This document shows, piece by piece, positions 25,693 through 36,600 of a stretch of DNA of 64,000 bases. The number at the start of each line of letters is the position of its first letter. Position 1 is the stretch's first letter. The position numbers were made by a program, and so were the translations under genes. This stretch comes from Litsea cubeba. Taxonomy: Eukaryota; Streptophyta; Magnoliopsida; Laurales; Lauraceae. The stretch lies in NCBI GenBank assembly GCA_012931725.1, contig CM022949.1, positions 13,187,272 through 13,251,271 of the forward strand, read 5' to 3'. Under the pieces are notes generated by a model. It saw only the letters and a program-made list of their open reading frames with translations. It had not been told where the DNA came from and did no database searches.

Positions 25693-26187
25693 ACATTTTT
25701 TTTTTATATCGATAACGGTAAATTAAATTAAGGATAAGGCAACGTAACTAGAAAATCTCCAACAAAAAAAGAAACAAAAAAAGAGTTGTACAAAAGCCTT
25801 ATACCAACACTAAAAACAACAAAACTAAGCAATAGGGGCCACAAGCTGAACAACTCTATGTACTCCTTGTACTCCTTGTTTGGCTAGAGAGTCTGCCATA
25901 CTATTTGCTGACCGAAAAATATGAGAAAAAGAAACTTTAATCGAAGAAGATAAAGCATTAATCTCATTGAGATAATATTGAAATCTCCAAAGACCCCTCT
26001 CCACCTTAGACACCCACCTAATAGCATTCGAAGAATCACTTTCCACAATTAAGCTTTCCTTGAAAGTAAAAGAAAAAATCCTTAAAGCTTCCAAAATAGC
26101 AAGCACTTCAGCTTCATTAGATTCTTTTATACCAACATTCTTGGAGAACATAAACAACACTTCACCCTTATCATTCCTAACATGCAT
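25693..26187 (-). mobile_element. 5'-truncated LINE, C-terminal RNase H domain
   Basis: The minus-strand frame 26187-25825 (120 codons) matches the plant RNase H domain found at the C-terminus of L1-type LINEs: NEAEVLAILEALRIF, ESDSSNAIRWV and ANSMADSLAKQG supply the E, D and final D regions. The frame ends at a stop and is followed by about 130 bp of 3' sequence and an A run (T run at 25694-25703 on the plus strand). The reverse transcriptase and endonuclease parts are missing. I could not fix a TSD. Confidence 0.75.
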
Positions 26188-26189
26188 AG

Positions 26190-27432
26190 GTAATTCAATG
26201 GAAAATGGATGTTGTTGGGTTAATACAATAGCTGCAGATATTTACATATTTTAATATTTATGTGCATGTGCTTCAAGGAGTTTATGCCATTTTGGAGAAC
26301 AAATTGGTAGACCCACATGGACGCATATGGGAACTGGACGCATATGGGAACTGTGAGGCTAAGGGCCTGGAAAGGTTTGGTTTTTAATTTTTCACCTCTA
26401 TTTTTTTTTAAATTGGTCTAATCACAGAAAAATATTATTTTTTAATGCCATAAAGTTGTCTATATTTTAGCCCTACCAACTTAACATTCATATTTCTATT
26501 TGTCTGAACAATTTAAGGATCTACAACAATTATGCTAATTTTGGGCAAGTACAATTAGGAGGGGTTAGGATTGAAAATCTCTTAGGTGGGCCCCATGAGT
26601 GTAGTGGGTCAGAAAATCTCTCTATGTATGCAATACGAATGTGTATATCCATGTGTGTTTCTTGTATCCAAACAAGTTGAAGACAGGCACTTTGGATGCT
26701 AAATCATAAAACATGTGGTAGTTACCGTAGTTTGGATGAATGTTTTTTGGCGAGAAGTTCTCCAATAAATAGTTTGGATGAATATTTTGTGGAAATAAGT
26801 TCTCCAATAAAATTGAAATTATGGATCGAACTAAAGTTTAAATTAAAAATAAAATAGAAAGGTTTTATTTGTTTATGCATCTATGATTGAGAATTTCCTC
26901 AAAGCATAAAACTGGATTCGGGTGTTCGTAGATAGACCCAAACTTGGCCCAAAAAACTTATGTTGTATTAGATGAGAATAAAACACATAATCTTTAAAAT
27001 ATTATGTAACAAATGTGCTATTTCATATCATATTAATAAGAATTACAAAAATATATATTAAAGTAAGACATGCAGATGGGGCAATCTTATCAAACTTTAT
27101 GGGTTTAGTCTTCTTTTACTCTTTTTCCTTTTTTAGGGTGAGCCTGTAATTGTTTGACGTGAAGTGGTAAGAAGATATTGCTGATTTGAGGTTCTATTAT
27201 ATATTATGACAAAATTAATTCTGTAAAGAAAATGCACTGAAGTGAAATCAGAAGAAAATACGAGAAAATAGAAAAAAAAATAAGACCATCTATATAATAG
27301 GACTTCCAAATCAATGCAACAATAAACATAAAAAACCTCTAGGTTATGCTAAACGTCTACATTATCATTTATTGGTATGTGGCCTTTTCACATATTCTCT
27401 GTTAAATATTGTTGATTTTTTCTTTGATGTGA
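26190..27432. other. AT-rich intergenic sequence, short duplications only
   Basis: A block of about 50 bp is duplicated near 26729-26811 (TTTGGATGAAT...AGTTCTCCAATAAA twice), and a 17-bp block is duplicated near 26318-26352. No gene or delimited element was seen. Confidence 0.55.
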
Positions 27433-27441
27433 TTAATTAAT

Positions 27442-29339
27442 GGGGATTTTACCAAAAAAAAAAACAGCTTAAATGTCCACCGGGCTCAAAAGTAGGGGTG
27501 TACACCGGGTTTCCAAACCCGGCCCGACCCGGTAACCCGACCCGACCGGGACGTATTCGGGCGGGTGTAACATGGTCTTATACCGGGTCGGGTCAAACCC
27601 GACCCGGAACATACTAATCCAGACCGGGTGCCGGGTTAAGGATTTTTAGTTAATCGGGTTATCGGGTGACCCGATAACCCGGTTATAAAAAAATATTAAA
27701 AAAATAACTTTTATATACTAATTAGCTGATTTAGAAATAAACTTTGAAATAAAGTTTTGTGGAAAGTTTTGTGGTTAAACTTGGATTTAGATGAGGAAAT
27801 CTTCATTTCACAGAAGTTGTTATTTATCTCCATGCATTTTATCAAATCAATCATTTACCGGATAACTTAATTGTAATTTTTGTTCTCTTGAATGTGGTCG
27901 ATCAGATATCAAGGATATCTCAAAAAGCTGAAAGAGGTGCAGGCCAACATCAGCCAAGTGGGGCTGAGTTGCAGAATCAACTTAACAATCAAAGGCTAAC
28001 TCACAATAACTTGCTTGTTAAGATATTACCATCACCAACGCCGGGTGCATATAATTATATAAAATTGGTGAAAAGATGTGGAATATCTTGAGGGCTAGGC
28101 TAAGTTGCTAACCCCGCAGTAATGGCATAAAAATAAAAAAAAAAGATTCAGATTGAAAAAAAAAAAAAAACCCTTAAAATTTGTAACCGGGTTACCCGGT
28201 AACCCGGTAAACCCGGTAACCCGAACCCGACAAACCCGGCTATAGCTAACCGGGCATTCGGTCGGGTTCCCGGTGTGCATAAACTAATCGGGTCGGGTCA
28301 AACCCGGCCCGATAACCCGGAACCCGACCCGATGTACACCCCTACTCAAAAGGTAATATTAACCTCCATTGTACTAGATCAGTCACTTTTCACGAAATAG
28401 TATTTTTTTTAGCACTTTCAACTAGCGTCACTAGCGACCCTAGTTTTATAACGTTAAGAGTCGCTAGTGACCCTGCGGTATCATGTTTCATTTAGCACTT
28501 TTAATTAGCGTCCCTAGCGATCTTGATTTTATGACGCTATTGGTCCATAGGGACCTGCAGATCCTTCCAATTCCATTTGCAGGAAGCCATATATTCGCAT
28601 CTCTCCTCCACCAACAACCACCCTCCTCCTCCTCCTCTCTTCTCCTCCACCACCCATCCCTCCCAGATCCCATCTCCCTCAACCCCAACCCCCACTGTAT
28701 AACGATTAGGGTTTTGGAACTCGCCCTCTCTCCCGGGCATTAGAGGTTTTTGCTGAAATGTGTTTTAATGTTAGATCTGTTGCTTGAAGTCGTTTCTCTT
28801 CTATGTAGATCTTCAAATCTGTATTTCTTTCGTGTGTTCTTGAGCAAGCATTTGTTCTACCTGTATAGATCCGCATTTGTTCTACCTGTATAGATCCGCA
28901 TTTGTTTTGTAGATCTTCAGATCTGTATTTACAATATTTTGTTGTGTGTTTCTAACCAAGCATTAGTTCTACCTGTATAGATCCTTCACATCATCTAAGA
29001 TTTATCTTAGATCTATGCATTAGTTCTACTTGTCCAAACTAGAAAAAAAAAAGTTTACACAAAATAAAAAAAGAATAGAACAGCGGACATTTTGGAGAAG
29101 ACGGCTTGGAGAAGAAGACCTGGACAACGAAAGAGAAAAAAAAAAACCCTCTTTTGTCTACTTTTCATATACACCGCGGGTCCCTAGCGACCCTTAACGT
29201 TATAAAACTAGGATCGCTAGTTGAAAGTGCTAAAAAAAATATCATTTCGTGAAAAGTGACTGATGCGGTGCAATAGAGGTTAATATTACCTTTTGAGCCT
29301 AATGGACATCTAAATTCTTATTTTTTGACTAAAATCCCC
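27442..29339. mobile_element. Mutator-like element with long TIRs and host-like interior (Pack-MULE candidate), interrupted by an hAT
   Basis: A perfect 9-bp duplication TTAATTAAT lies at 27433-27441 and 29340-29348. The termini start GGGGATTTTA on both strands. TIRs run about 180 bp: the left arm is split by the hAT at 27493-28344 and resumes at 28353 (GTAATATTAACC), the right arm covers about 29165-29339. Without the hAT and one copy of its TSD the element is about 1038 bp. The interior (about 28560-29050) is not transposon-like. It has a CT/CCT-rich leader, a telo-box-like TTAGGGTTTT and then repeated GATCTGTAT/TGTATAGATCC words of the kind found in plant 5'-UTR introns. I infer capture of a host promoter/leader; the donor gene is not identifiable here. 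Confidence 0.82.
27493..28344. mobile_element. hAT element, 852 bp, nested in a Mutator-like element, TSD CTCAAAAG
   Basis: Terminal inverted repeats are TAGGGGTGTACACCGGG at the left and CCCGATGTACACCCCTA at the right. A perfect 8-bp duplication CTCAAAAG lies at 27485-27492 and 28345-28352. Both subterminal zones (27510-27690 and 28185-28335) are dense arrays of ACCCGG/CCGGGT motifs, as hAT transposases use for binding. The interior holds a 67-codon plus-strand frame (27888-28091) that I do not recognise; it may be captured host sequence. Confidence 0.9.
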
Positions 29340-29348
29340 TTAATTAAT

Positions 29349-30459
29349 TATTTATTATTTCCTTTTTCACTTAGAATATTATTGTCTCATTTCACGCTCT
29401 CAATTCAGTCTCTCCGTAATAGATAAAACTCTATTTTATTATGAATAATTATTTTTTTCTAATATCTTATAAATCACATTATTCATGATATGATAAAATA
29501 ATCTCACCTCACATTTGCATATTATAAAATCTTATCTGGAGGCTAACATGGAGACTGAGTCCAATGCTCATGGAATGCATTCCAATTTTGAGGTGGCTAA
29601 GGGTAAGTGGGCCCACTTAATGAGATAGAGAGGAAAAAATGATAAGGATGACATCAAGAGTGTTAAATGACACACTGGCTATTGATTTTCTCCCCAAAGG
29701 GAGAATCGGCCGTATCAATAATAAATCACTGTCCATGCCGCAGCATCCCCCACAAATTTGCCGTCACCAATTCACATTGGACCCACTATTGATTGATCAA
29801 CTTTCTTCAACCATCGACATGCAGTCCAGCTCGTGGGGGCCAGTGGAGAATGCCTATCATTGATAGCAAATGGAAAGATCATCACCTTATGGTTAAGGGT
29901 CGGTAAAAAAAAAATAGTTCCATCAAATTATTTTAACTCTTGATTTAAAAGCCCTAATGCTTAATGCATTCGAAGCGTAAATTTATTTTAGATTCAATCA
30001 AGTGGTGAGAGTTTGTTGAAAGTTTGTCTGAAAGTTTGTTGAAAAACTGCAAATGTCAATCTCTAAAATCATTTGGAATTTCAAGACTTTGAGCATTTAT
30101 GGGTTAGTTTGAATAAAGCTCGTATTTGAGAGTCTTTTGGGCCTGTTTGGTTAGATGCATTTCTGATAAGAAATTGGGCTTCTTGAAATTTATGACATGA
30201 TGAGACATCTTTATCCTCTACGCATTCTAAATGCTCTCTTTGTTGCAACTACATGAAAATGCACTTTTAGCCTTATGAATTTTCAGAATTCCAGCAATTC
30301 AAATGCTAGTATGAGGTTGAGCATTTGGAATCCTACTTTTAGGGGGGCAACATTTAGAATCCTTAGAATTATCCCAAATAAGAATTCTCACAATTCTTCT
30401 AATCAAACAGGTAGTCAAGCGGAGACTTTGGAGAGCTCTAAGGATCATCGGTTCATAAT
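29349..30459. other. Intergenic sequence with weak repeat traces
   Basis: Sequence near 29700-29790 resembles 17010-17100 (AGAATCGGC...CTGTCCATGCC). At 30142-30411, CCTGTTTGGTTAGA at the left and TCTAATCAAACAGG at the right form a short imperfect TIR that may mark a MITE, without a convincing TSD. No gene seen. Confidence 0.45.
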
Positions 30460-30473
30460 GTGGTTGGTATTCA

Positions 30474-30679
30474 AAGAACGACCTCTTACCATTTTCTTAC
30501 TTGGTTGTTAGAACCATGGGCATGCCACATTCCCTCACCCGGCCCGAGGGCTATCTTTCCTCACCTAAGTACTACTTTTTTCGTCGGAGGCCTACCTCAC
30601 CTCATCCTAGGTCTGCTTGCTCCTTCTCTCACCAAAGGATTGCGAGTCCGAACCCTCCTAAATTGGGTACCAAAAAAAA
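30474..30679 (+). mobile_element. SINE with 14-bp TSD, its 3' TSD split by a solo LTR
   Basis: The body ends GGGTACC plus eight A, as in the other SINEs of this window; part of it aligns to the SINE at 60892 (TCTCTCA... through GGGTRCC-A). The 5' TSD GTGGTTGGTATTCA is at 30460-30473. The 3' copy begins GTGTTTGGTATT at 30680-30691 and finishes CA at 31553-31554, on the far side of the solo LTR and its own duplicated GTATT. Thirteen of 14 bases match. Confidence 0.72.
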
Positions 30680-30691
30680 GTGTTTGGTATT

Positions 30692-31547
30692 TGTGTGGGG
30701 AAATTCCCGAACTCATCAGAGTCCCGGCCAGATGCTCCATCTCGGGCTCCTGCACCAGCTAGGTCCATCTTAGTCAGGCACTTTACCTCGGCAGAATCCA
30801 CTTCGGCCAAAGCATCCCACTTCGGCCTAGTGCTCCATCTCGGCACCTTTGCCCGAAGTCTCTAGCCAAGCCAAGTCGTCCCCGACCTCGGCTCTCCAGC
30901 TCTGCGACAGTGCCAGGCCCCTTCACCTCGACAACAGTGCCAGGACCCTCCATCTCCGTCAGGTCCTCACCTCGGCGAGACACTCCGTCTCGGCCAAAGA
31001 GCCTCAGCTCAGTAAAAATACTGAGCACTGACAGCTGTCCTCCCATGGACGCTCAAGCACACTACGGCACGTGCGACAAGACAAGAGCTCAGCCCATATC
31101 TCCTGACAGATCGCCGTCCACAGCTCCCACGGCGCCAGGATATGGCCAGATGGGACAAGACAGGCTCGATGGGACTGCAATTAAAGAAAAGTAGGCTACG
31201 ATGAGACTGTGCCTCCTTAGTACCTGACAGAGTAGGCTATGAGAAGATAGTCAACCACGCATTTGCCTCCTCTCTTCCTCTATATAAACACAAGAACAAG
31301 CAAGAAAGCCAACGAATACACCATTCTGGTATGCCATCTTCTTCCCCAAAAATCTCCATCCTCTGCTTAGTTCATACACTAACTTAGGCATCGGAGAGCC
31401 TTGCGCCACTCAGGCCAGGGTCCTCTGACCTGCTATTCTCCTTCCTTTTCTCAGGTTTCAGGCACAGGCATCGAAGTTCCTAATCTCTTAGGATAAGTCC
31501 GTTCTGGCACCCATCTAATATTGTGAGTCACATTTTTTGCACTTACA
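30692..31547 (+). mobile_element. Solo LTR, 856 bp, Tat-type Gypsy relative, TSD GTATT
   Basis: It begins TGTGTGGGGAAATTCCCG and ends GCACTTACA, closely matching the termini of the full-length element at 32666-44716. It is flanked by GTATT at 30687-30691 and 31548-31552. TATATAAA at 31281-31288 is the probable promoter. It shares the block GGCATCGGAGAGCCTTGCGCC with the complete element's LTR but diverges over most of its U3, so it is a related subfamily. No internal region remains. Confidence 0.92.
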
Positions 31548-31787
31548 GTATTCATATTAATTGAGAATAAATATATATTTCACTCACCCCGGACATTTGT
31601 TGGTGAGTTTATTCTGCTAATCTGTCCTTGGTCGAAAGATCGATCGATCCAGGATAAATGTGTATAGCACGTGAAAGGCCATTAACAGTAGCATTTCTAA
31701 TTTTCTATTATGATATTTTTGAAGGGGGGTAAGTAAAAGTGACATCACCTTAATAAGTAAGGAATGAATCAAACCAGTATTTGTGGA

Positions 31788-32491
31788 CAGTGGCGGATGC
31801 ATGTATATGAATGGGTAGGCTCATGCCTACCCTTTTTTTTTTTTTTAATTACATATACTAATGTATAGGTGACCAAGCCCACCCAAAAAAAATATACAAA
31901 GCCCACCCAAAATCCAAATGTTAGAGCCCAATTGCCCAAAGCCAAAGCCCGTATAGAAATGTCATTATATTGTTCCTTCATGATCAACTTGACACTTATA
32001 TCGCCGACATGCATTCTAGTGATGAATTTGAAAGCTTAGATGGGATCGGTGATCTTGCAAGAGCAATGATGAAGACAAAAAGAAATAAAGTATATCCATT
32101 GGTTTACTTGCTTCTGACTTTGTCATTAGTATTACCGGTCGCCACTGCATCGGTTGAGAGAGCATTTTTTCAGCCATGAATATAATAAAGACTCGGTTAC
32201 GCAATCGAATGAGTGATGAATGGTTGAGTGATATCTTAGTTACATACATAGAGAGAGAAATTTTTGAAAAGATCGACAATGATAATATCATGAAAGGTTT
32301 TCAGGATATGAAAACTCGAAGATGTCAATTGTGAAAGTTTGAATGAAATCTCAAGTTTGAATTTTTGTATATTTTCATTGAATTTTTCAATTATATTATG
32401 TTGGATATAATCAAGCCAACAGTTGGATTCCAAAATTTTAAACACGATAATCTCAAGCCCCCCCAAAATATATTTTCTGGATTCGCCACTG
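31788..32491 (+). mobile_element. Internally deleted hAT element with transposase C-terminus, TSD TTTGTGGA
   Basis: Ends are CAGTGGCGGATGCA and GGATTCGCCACTG, flanked by a perfect TTTGTGGA at 31780-31787 and 32492-32499. The interior encodes the hAT dimerisation domain: DLARAMMKTKRNKVYPLVY, then VATASVERAF, after which two extra T (near 32165-32170) shift the frame and RNRMSDEWLSDILVTYIE continues in another frame to a stop near 32333. The rest of the transposase is missing. Ends resemble those of the MITEs at 15372 and 59932. Confidence 0.92.
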
Positions 32492-32665
32492 TTTGTGGAT
32501 AGATGATGTTGACTTTTTCTTCTTTGGTAGAAGTAGATGACGTTGTTGTGATTTGTCATCTTCACCATTTTCTGGAAAACACCAACAGAAAAATATCATG
32601 ATATAATAATAACATAAACATCACAACCTCATCGTCTACTATGCATTGACTCTGTAAAATATCAT

Positions 32666-33594
32666 TGTGTGGGGAGATTTCCAGAGCTACAGGATTAAGC
32701 TAATCACAGCCGTTAGATGGGGTTAAGCATTCTCACGTGCCATCCGCGTGCCATCTACGTGGCACCGATCTCATCCCGGCTACCAGGACAGAGGCCTTGG
32801 CCGACATCAAGCATCTCCGGGCAACAAGTGCCGAATTGGCCCACCTCGGGCGTCATCTCGGCAAGGAGTCCACCTCGGCTGGGCCACCTCAGTGCCATCT
32901 CGGCAGAAGACTCTACCTCGGCTGAAGAAGCCAGGACAGTAGACGAAGCAAGAAAGAACCTTCACTTGCGCCACGTCATCAGGCACGTGGAGAGATAGGG
33001 TCACGATCTAGTGGGACAGACACGACATCCAGCCGCCCACTATCTTCACCAGATCGCCACATGGCAGCATCCAGCGGCTGAGGCCACATCAGGGCAAGGC
33101 CCGAGGGCAGATCCGCTGGTACTCCTACCGCCAAAGGCGCCCAGCACAATCTGGCCCAACAAGACACGCATTTAATGCAATGTGGGCTGACCCGACTAGC
33201 ATTAAATGCTGAGTGGGCCGGATTAGACTGCATTTATTACTTTGTGGGCTGATCATGACTTCCCAGTCAAATCATAGGACCCACACCAAAATATCCTCTG
33301 AAGGATACGATCCAAACCCCTATAAATAGAAGACCATGCAACATGCAAGGTACACATAATCTCATTCACAGAGCCCTTACTCTGTCTCTCTTCTCCCTCT
33401 CCTCCCATTATTCCAGTTTCCACACTGACTTTGGCATCGGAGAGCCTTGCGCCGCCCAGGCCAGGGTCCTCTGACCGTTTGCTACTCCCTTTCAGGCTTC
33501 CGGACGGCGTCCAGACGTTCCCAGCACCATCATCTTCTCGGATAAGTCCTATAAGGCTCCCTCTTATTGTGGGTCATAATTTTCTGCACCTACA
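32666..33594 (+). repeat. 5' LTR (929 bp)
   Basis: Starts TGTGTGGGGAGATTTCC and ends GCACCTACA. TATAAATA at 33321-33328 should place the transcript start near 33350. Identical in length to the 3' copy. Confidence 0.97.
33321..33328 (+). promoter_or_regulatory. TATA box of the 5' LTR
   Basis: TATAAATA lies about 270 bp before the LTR end, the expected place for the U3/R border. The same box is at 44443-44450 in the 3' LTR. Confidence 0.75.
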
Positions 33595-33596
33595 AT

Positions 33597-33614
33597 TGGC
33601 GCCGTCTGTGGGAA
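33597..33614 (+). promoter_or_regulatory. Primer-binding site for minus-strand synthesis
   Basis: TGGCGCCGTCTGTGGGAA begins two bases after the 5' LTR. TGGCGCC-type sites are typical of plant Gypsy elements; I cannot confirm the priming tRNA from sequence alone. Confidence 0.85.
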
Positions 33615-33685
33615 AGAAATATCCCAGCCATCCAAACCTCTCAAAACCTTCCCAATCTTTCTAAACCTCAAATCTCTCAGAAGCC

Positions 33686-36600
33686 ATGCCTCCGAAAGCT
33701 AAGAAGGGGGTAGAATCCTCAAGAGCAGCGCTCGAGCTGCCACCACCGCCAGCGGAAGTCCCTCCTCAGGGACGGTCCCGAACGATCCAAGGCACATCCG
33801 CAGGCGAGGGTCGTATGGGCTCCCAACTCTTTGTCGAGATCCCATTCCAGGAGGGAGTAGAGGCCTCGCTCTCAGCGGATGAAACCGTGCCACCCAGGCG
33901 CGACGAGCGTCGACACGAACGTCCCCGCAAAGATAAAGCTGTTGCAGCTGAAGGAGACGTCGCAGCACAAGACGCTCTTCTCCAGAAGCAGGAGCAGCTA
34001 GTTCAAGAGCTCCAGCGGGTCCAACAACAGCTGAAGGCGGCACAAGCTGCCTCCTTGAGGCCGGTCTCTGAGCCTCAGGGGAAAAAGAAGGGCGCTCCCT
34101 GCAAGGCAGCCCAGCCTCCTCGTGAGGACCTCAGACATCATCTGGACCAGAAACGGGGCCAGATTCGTGACGAAGGCTCGAGCAACAGCCGGAGTCACCA
34201 TAGTCGCGATGGCCGAACTCATAGCCATCGCGGTCCGAACCACCCCAAGCGAAAGTCCAGAGTTCAGACTCCAGAGGAGGACGACGAGCAGGAGTGGTTC
34301 GACAAACGTGTCAGGCTGACTCTCCAGCACAACCTGGACATGCAGGACCAGAAGCAGATCTGCGGTCACATTGATCTAGGGGGCTCTCCCTTCACGAAGG
34401 AGATCGAGCGCACCCCCTTGCCCAGGAAGTTCTCCGTCCCGCGGTTCGTCCCCTATGACGGACTGTCCGACCCATCTGCACACCTCCGACACTTCTCCCA
34501 GAAGATGTCCATCTGGGGGAACGAGGGTCCCCTAAACTGCAAGATTTTCTCCTCCAGTTTGGGCGACCTCCCCCTGAAGTGGTTCTGCTCTCTCCCGGAG
34601 CAGTCAGTTTCCAGTTGGAAGGAGCTCCAGCTCTCCTTCCTGAAGAAGTTCCAGGCCTACACCGTCGTCCCCAAGAAGGAAGGGGACCTCATCGCCCTCA
34701 GAATGAAGCAGGGCGAAACTCTCGCCAAGTTCACCCACCGATTCTGGGCGATCTACAGCCAGATCGAGGGCGCAAGAGAGGCGATAGCCATCTACGCCTT
34801 CCAGCATGCCCTGATCCCCGGCAGCGACTTGCGGAAGGACTTGGCCGGGGACACCCCAGAATCCATGTCAGAGTTGATGTCCCGGGTGAAGCGCTTTATC
34901 GCCCGGGAGGAAGACGAGATCCGAGCTAAGGATCAGGACGGGCATCCAGAGCCCGAACAAAAGAATAGCCAGCCTCGGCAAAGAGGCGGGAGGCCCTCCC
35001 AGAAGCAGGACTCCAAGCGGGACTGGGCCTCTAGTTCGGCGAAGCCTTCGTCGTCCAGGTCTGGGGGCAATTGGAAGCCCAGACCACCCTCCAGCGCCAG
35101 TCAGAGCGTCAATGTCGTCTTCAAGGAGCCGATCTACCGCATCCTGGCCAAGATCAAATCCAAGCCGTTCTTCAAGTATCCTCCGCCCATGAAGTATGAA
35201 CCCACAGAAGGCTCCCGGAGCAAGCTCCACTGCGCCTTCCATAAGGGCAACGGGCACAGGACTGAAGAATGCAGGACTTTGCAGTGGTATCTGGAGAAGC
35301 TGGCCAAAGAGGGCCACATCCCAGAGTTCATCAAGGAAGGTGATGCCGGCGGCAGCGAGGGCCGGGTCCACCAGAGCGCAGCCCCGGCTCCAGACAGCGA
35401 GGACTCAGAGAAGATCATCAACGTGATCCATCTGGCGTCCTCGGCTCCCGCTTCCTCGTCCCGGGGAAGCTCTCAAGCCCGTGCCGAAGCCAGGCGAGCT
35501 TCGCACGAGAAAGAAGTAATGAAAGCCAACCTCGCTCCGGCGTCCAAGAAAGCCCGCCGCGACAGACCAGCCATCTCGTTCTCGGATGGAGACCTAGAGG
35601 GAGTCCAGGTCCCTCACAACGACCCCCTGCTCCTCACCATGAAGTTGAGAGACTTCACCATCAAGAGGATCCTCGTCGACTCCGGCAGTTCCTCCGAGGT
35701 CCTCTACTACGACTGCTTCAAGAGGATGAAGCTCTCCGAAGCAGACCTCACGGAGGTTCGTGCACCTCTGCTAGGGTTGTCCGCCACACCAGTCTACCCC
35801 AAGGGTAGAATCACCTTGGAAACCCAAGTTGGCGGAGCCTCCGTGTCAGCCGACTTTCTGGTTGTGGACGCCCCTTCTCCCTACAATGTCATTCTGGGCA
35901 GAACGTGGCTCCACAAGCTAGAGGCAGTTCCTTCTTCCTTCCACCAAAGGCTGAAGTTCGTCCATGAGAACGAGGAAGGCGAGATGGAAGTAGTCACAGT
36001 AAAGGGAGACCAGCAGCAGGCCAGGCAGTGCATGCTGGCCGCTGTCCCAGCAGTGAAGGAGCCAGAGCGCGTCAACCTGGCCGAGTTCGAGAAGGGCCTC
36101 GACGAGATCGGCAGGGACCCTGAGAAGAAGAGCATCGAGGACCTGGCCGAGGTCAGGCTAGACCCGGCAGACCCAGACCGTTTCTTCCTGATTGGCGCCA
36201 AGCTGTCAGACGAAGAAAGGGCCGAACTTTCTCGGTTTTTGATGCAGAATGTGGACGTCTTCGCTTGGAACCCAAGTGAGATGCCCGGGGTCGACCCTGA
36301 GGTCATGTGCCACAAGCTCAACGTCGACCCCGACCACAAACCAATAGTGCAGAGGGCCCGCAGGACCGGGCTGCAGCAGACAGATGCAGTCGTCGAAGAG
36401 GTCGACAACCTGCTAAAAGCAGGGGCCATCCGGGAAGTCCAGTATCCGGTATGGCTGGCCAACACGGTGGTGGTCAAGAAGAAAACTGGGAAGTGGAGGG
36501 TGTGCGTGGACTTCACCGACCTAAACAGGGCTTGCCCTAAGGACAGCTTTCCCCTCCCGAAGATTGACCAACTGATTGACGCCACCGCCGGTCATGACCG

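Noticed and set aside
28483..28743. 86-codon frame in the Mutator-like element
   Set aside because: Low-complexity Pro/Ser/Leu product of a CT-rich leader; better explained as captured 5' UTR than as protein-coding.
32717..33233. Open frames inside the LTRs (repeated at 43839-44355)
   Set aside because: Duplicate frames of non-coding U3 sequence on both strands; no domain.
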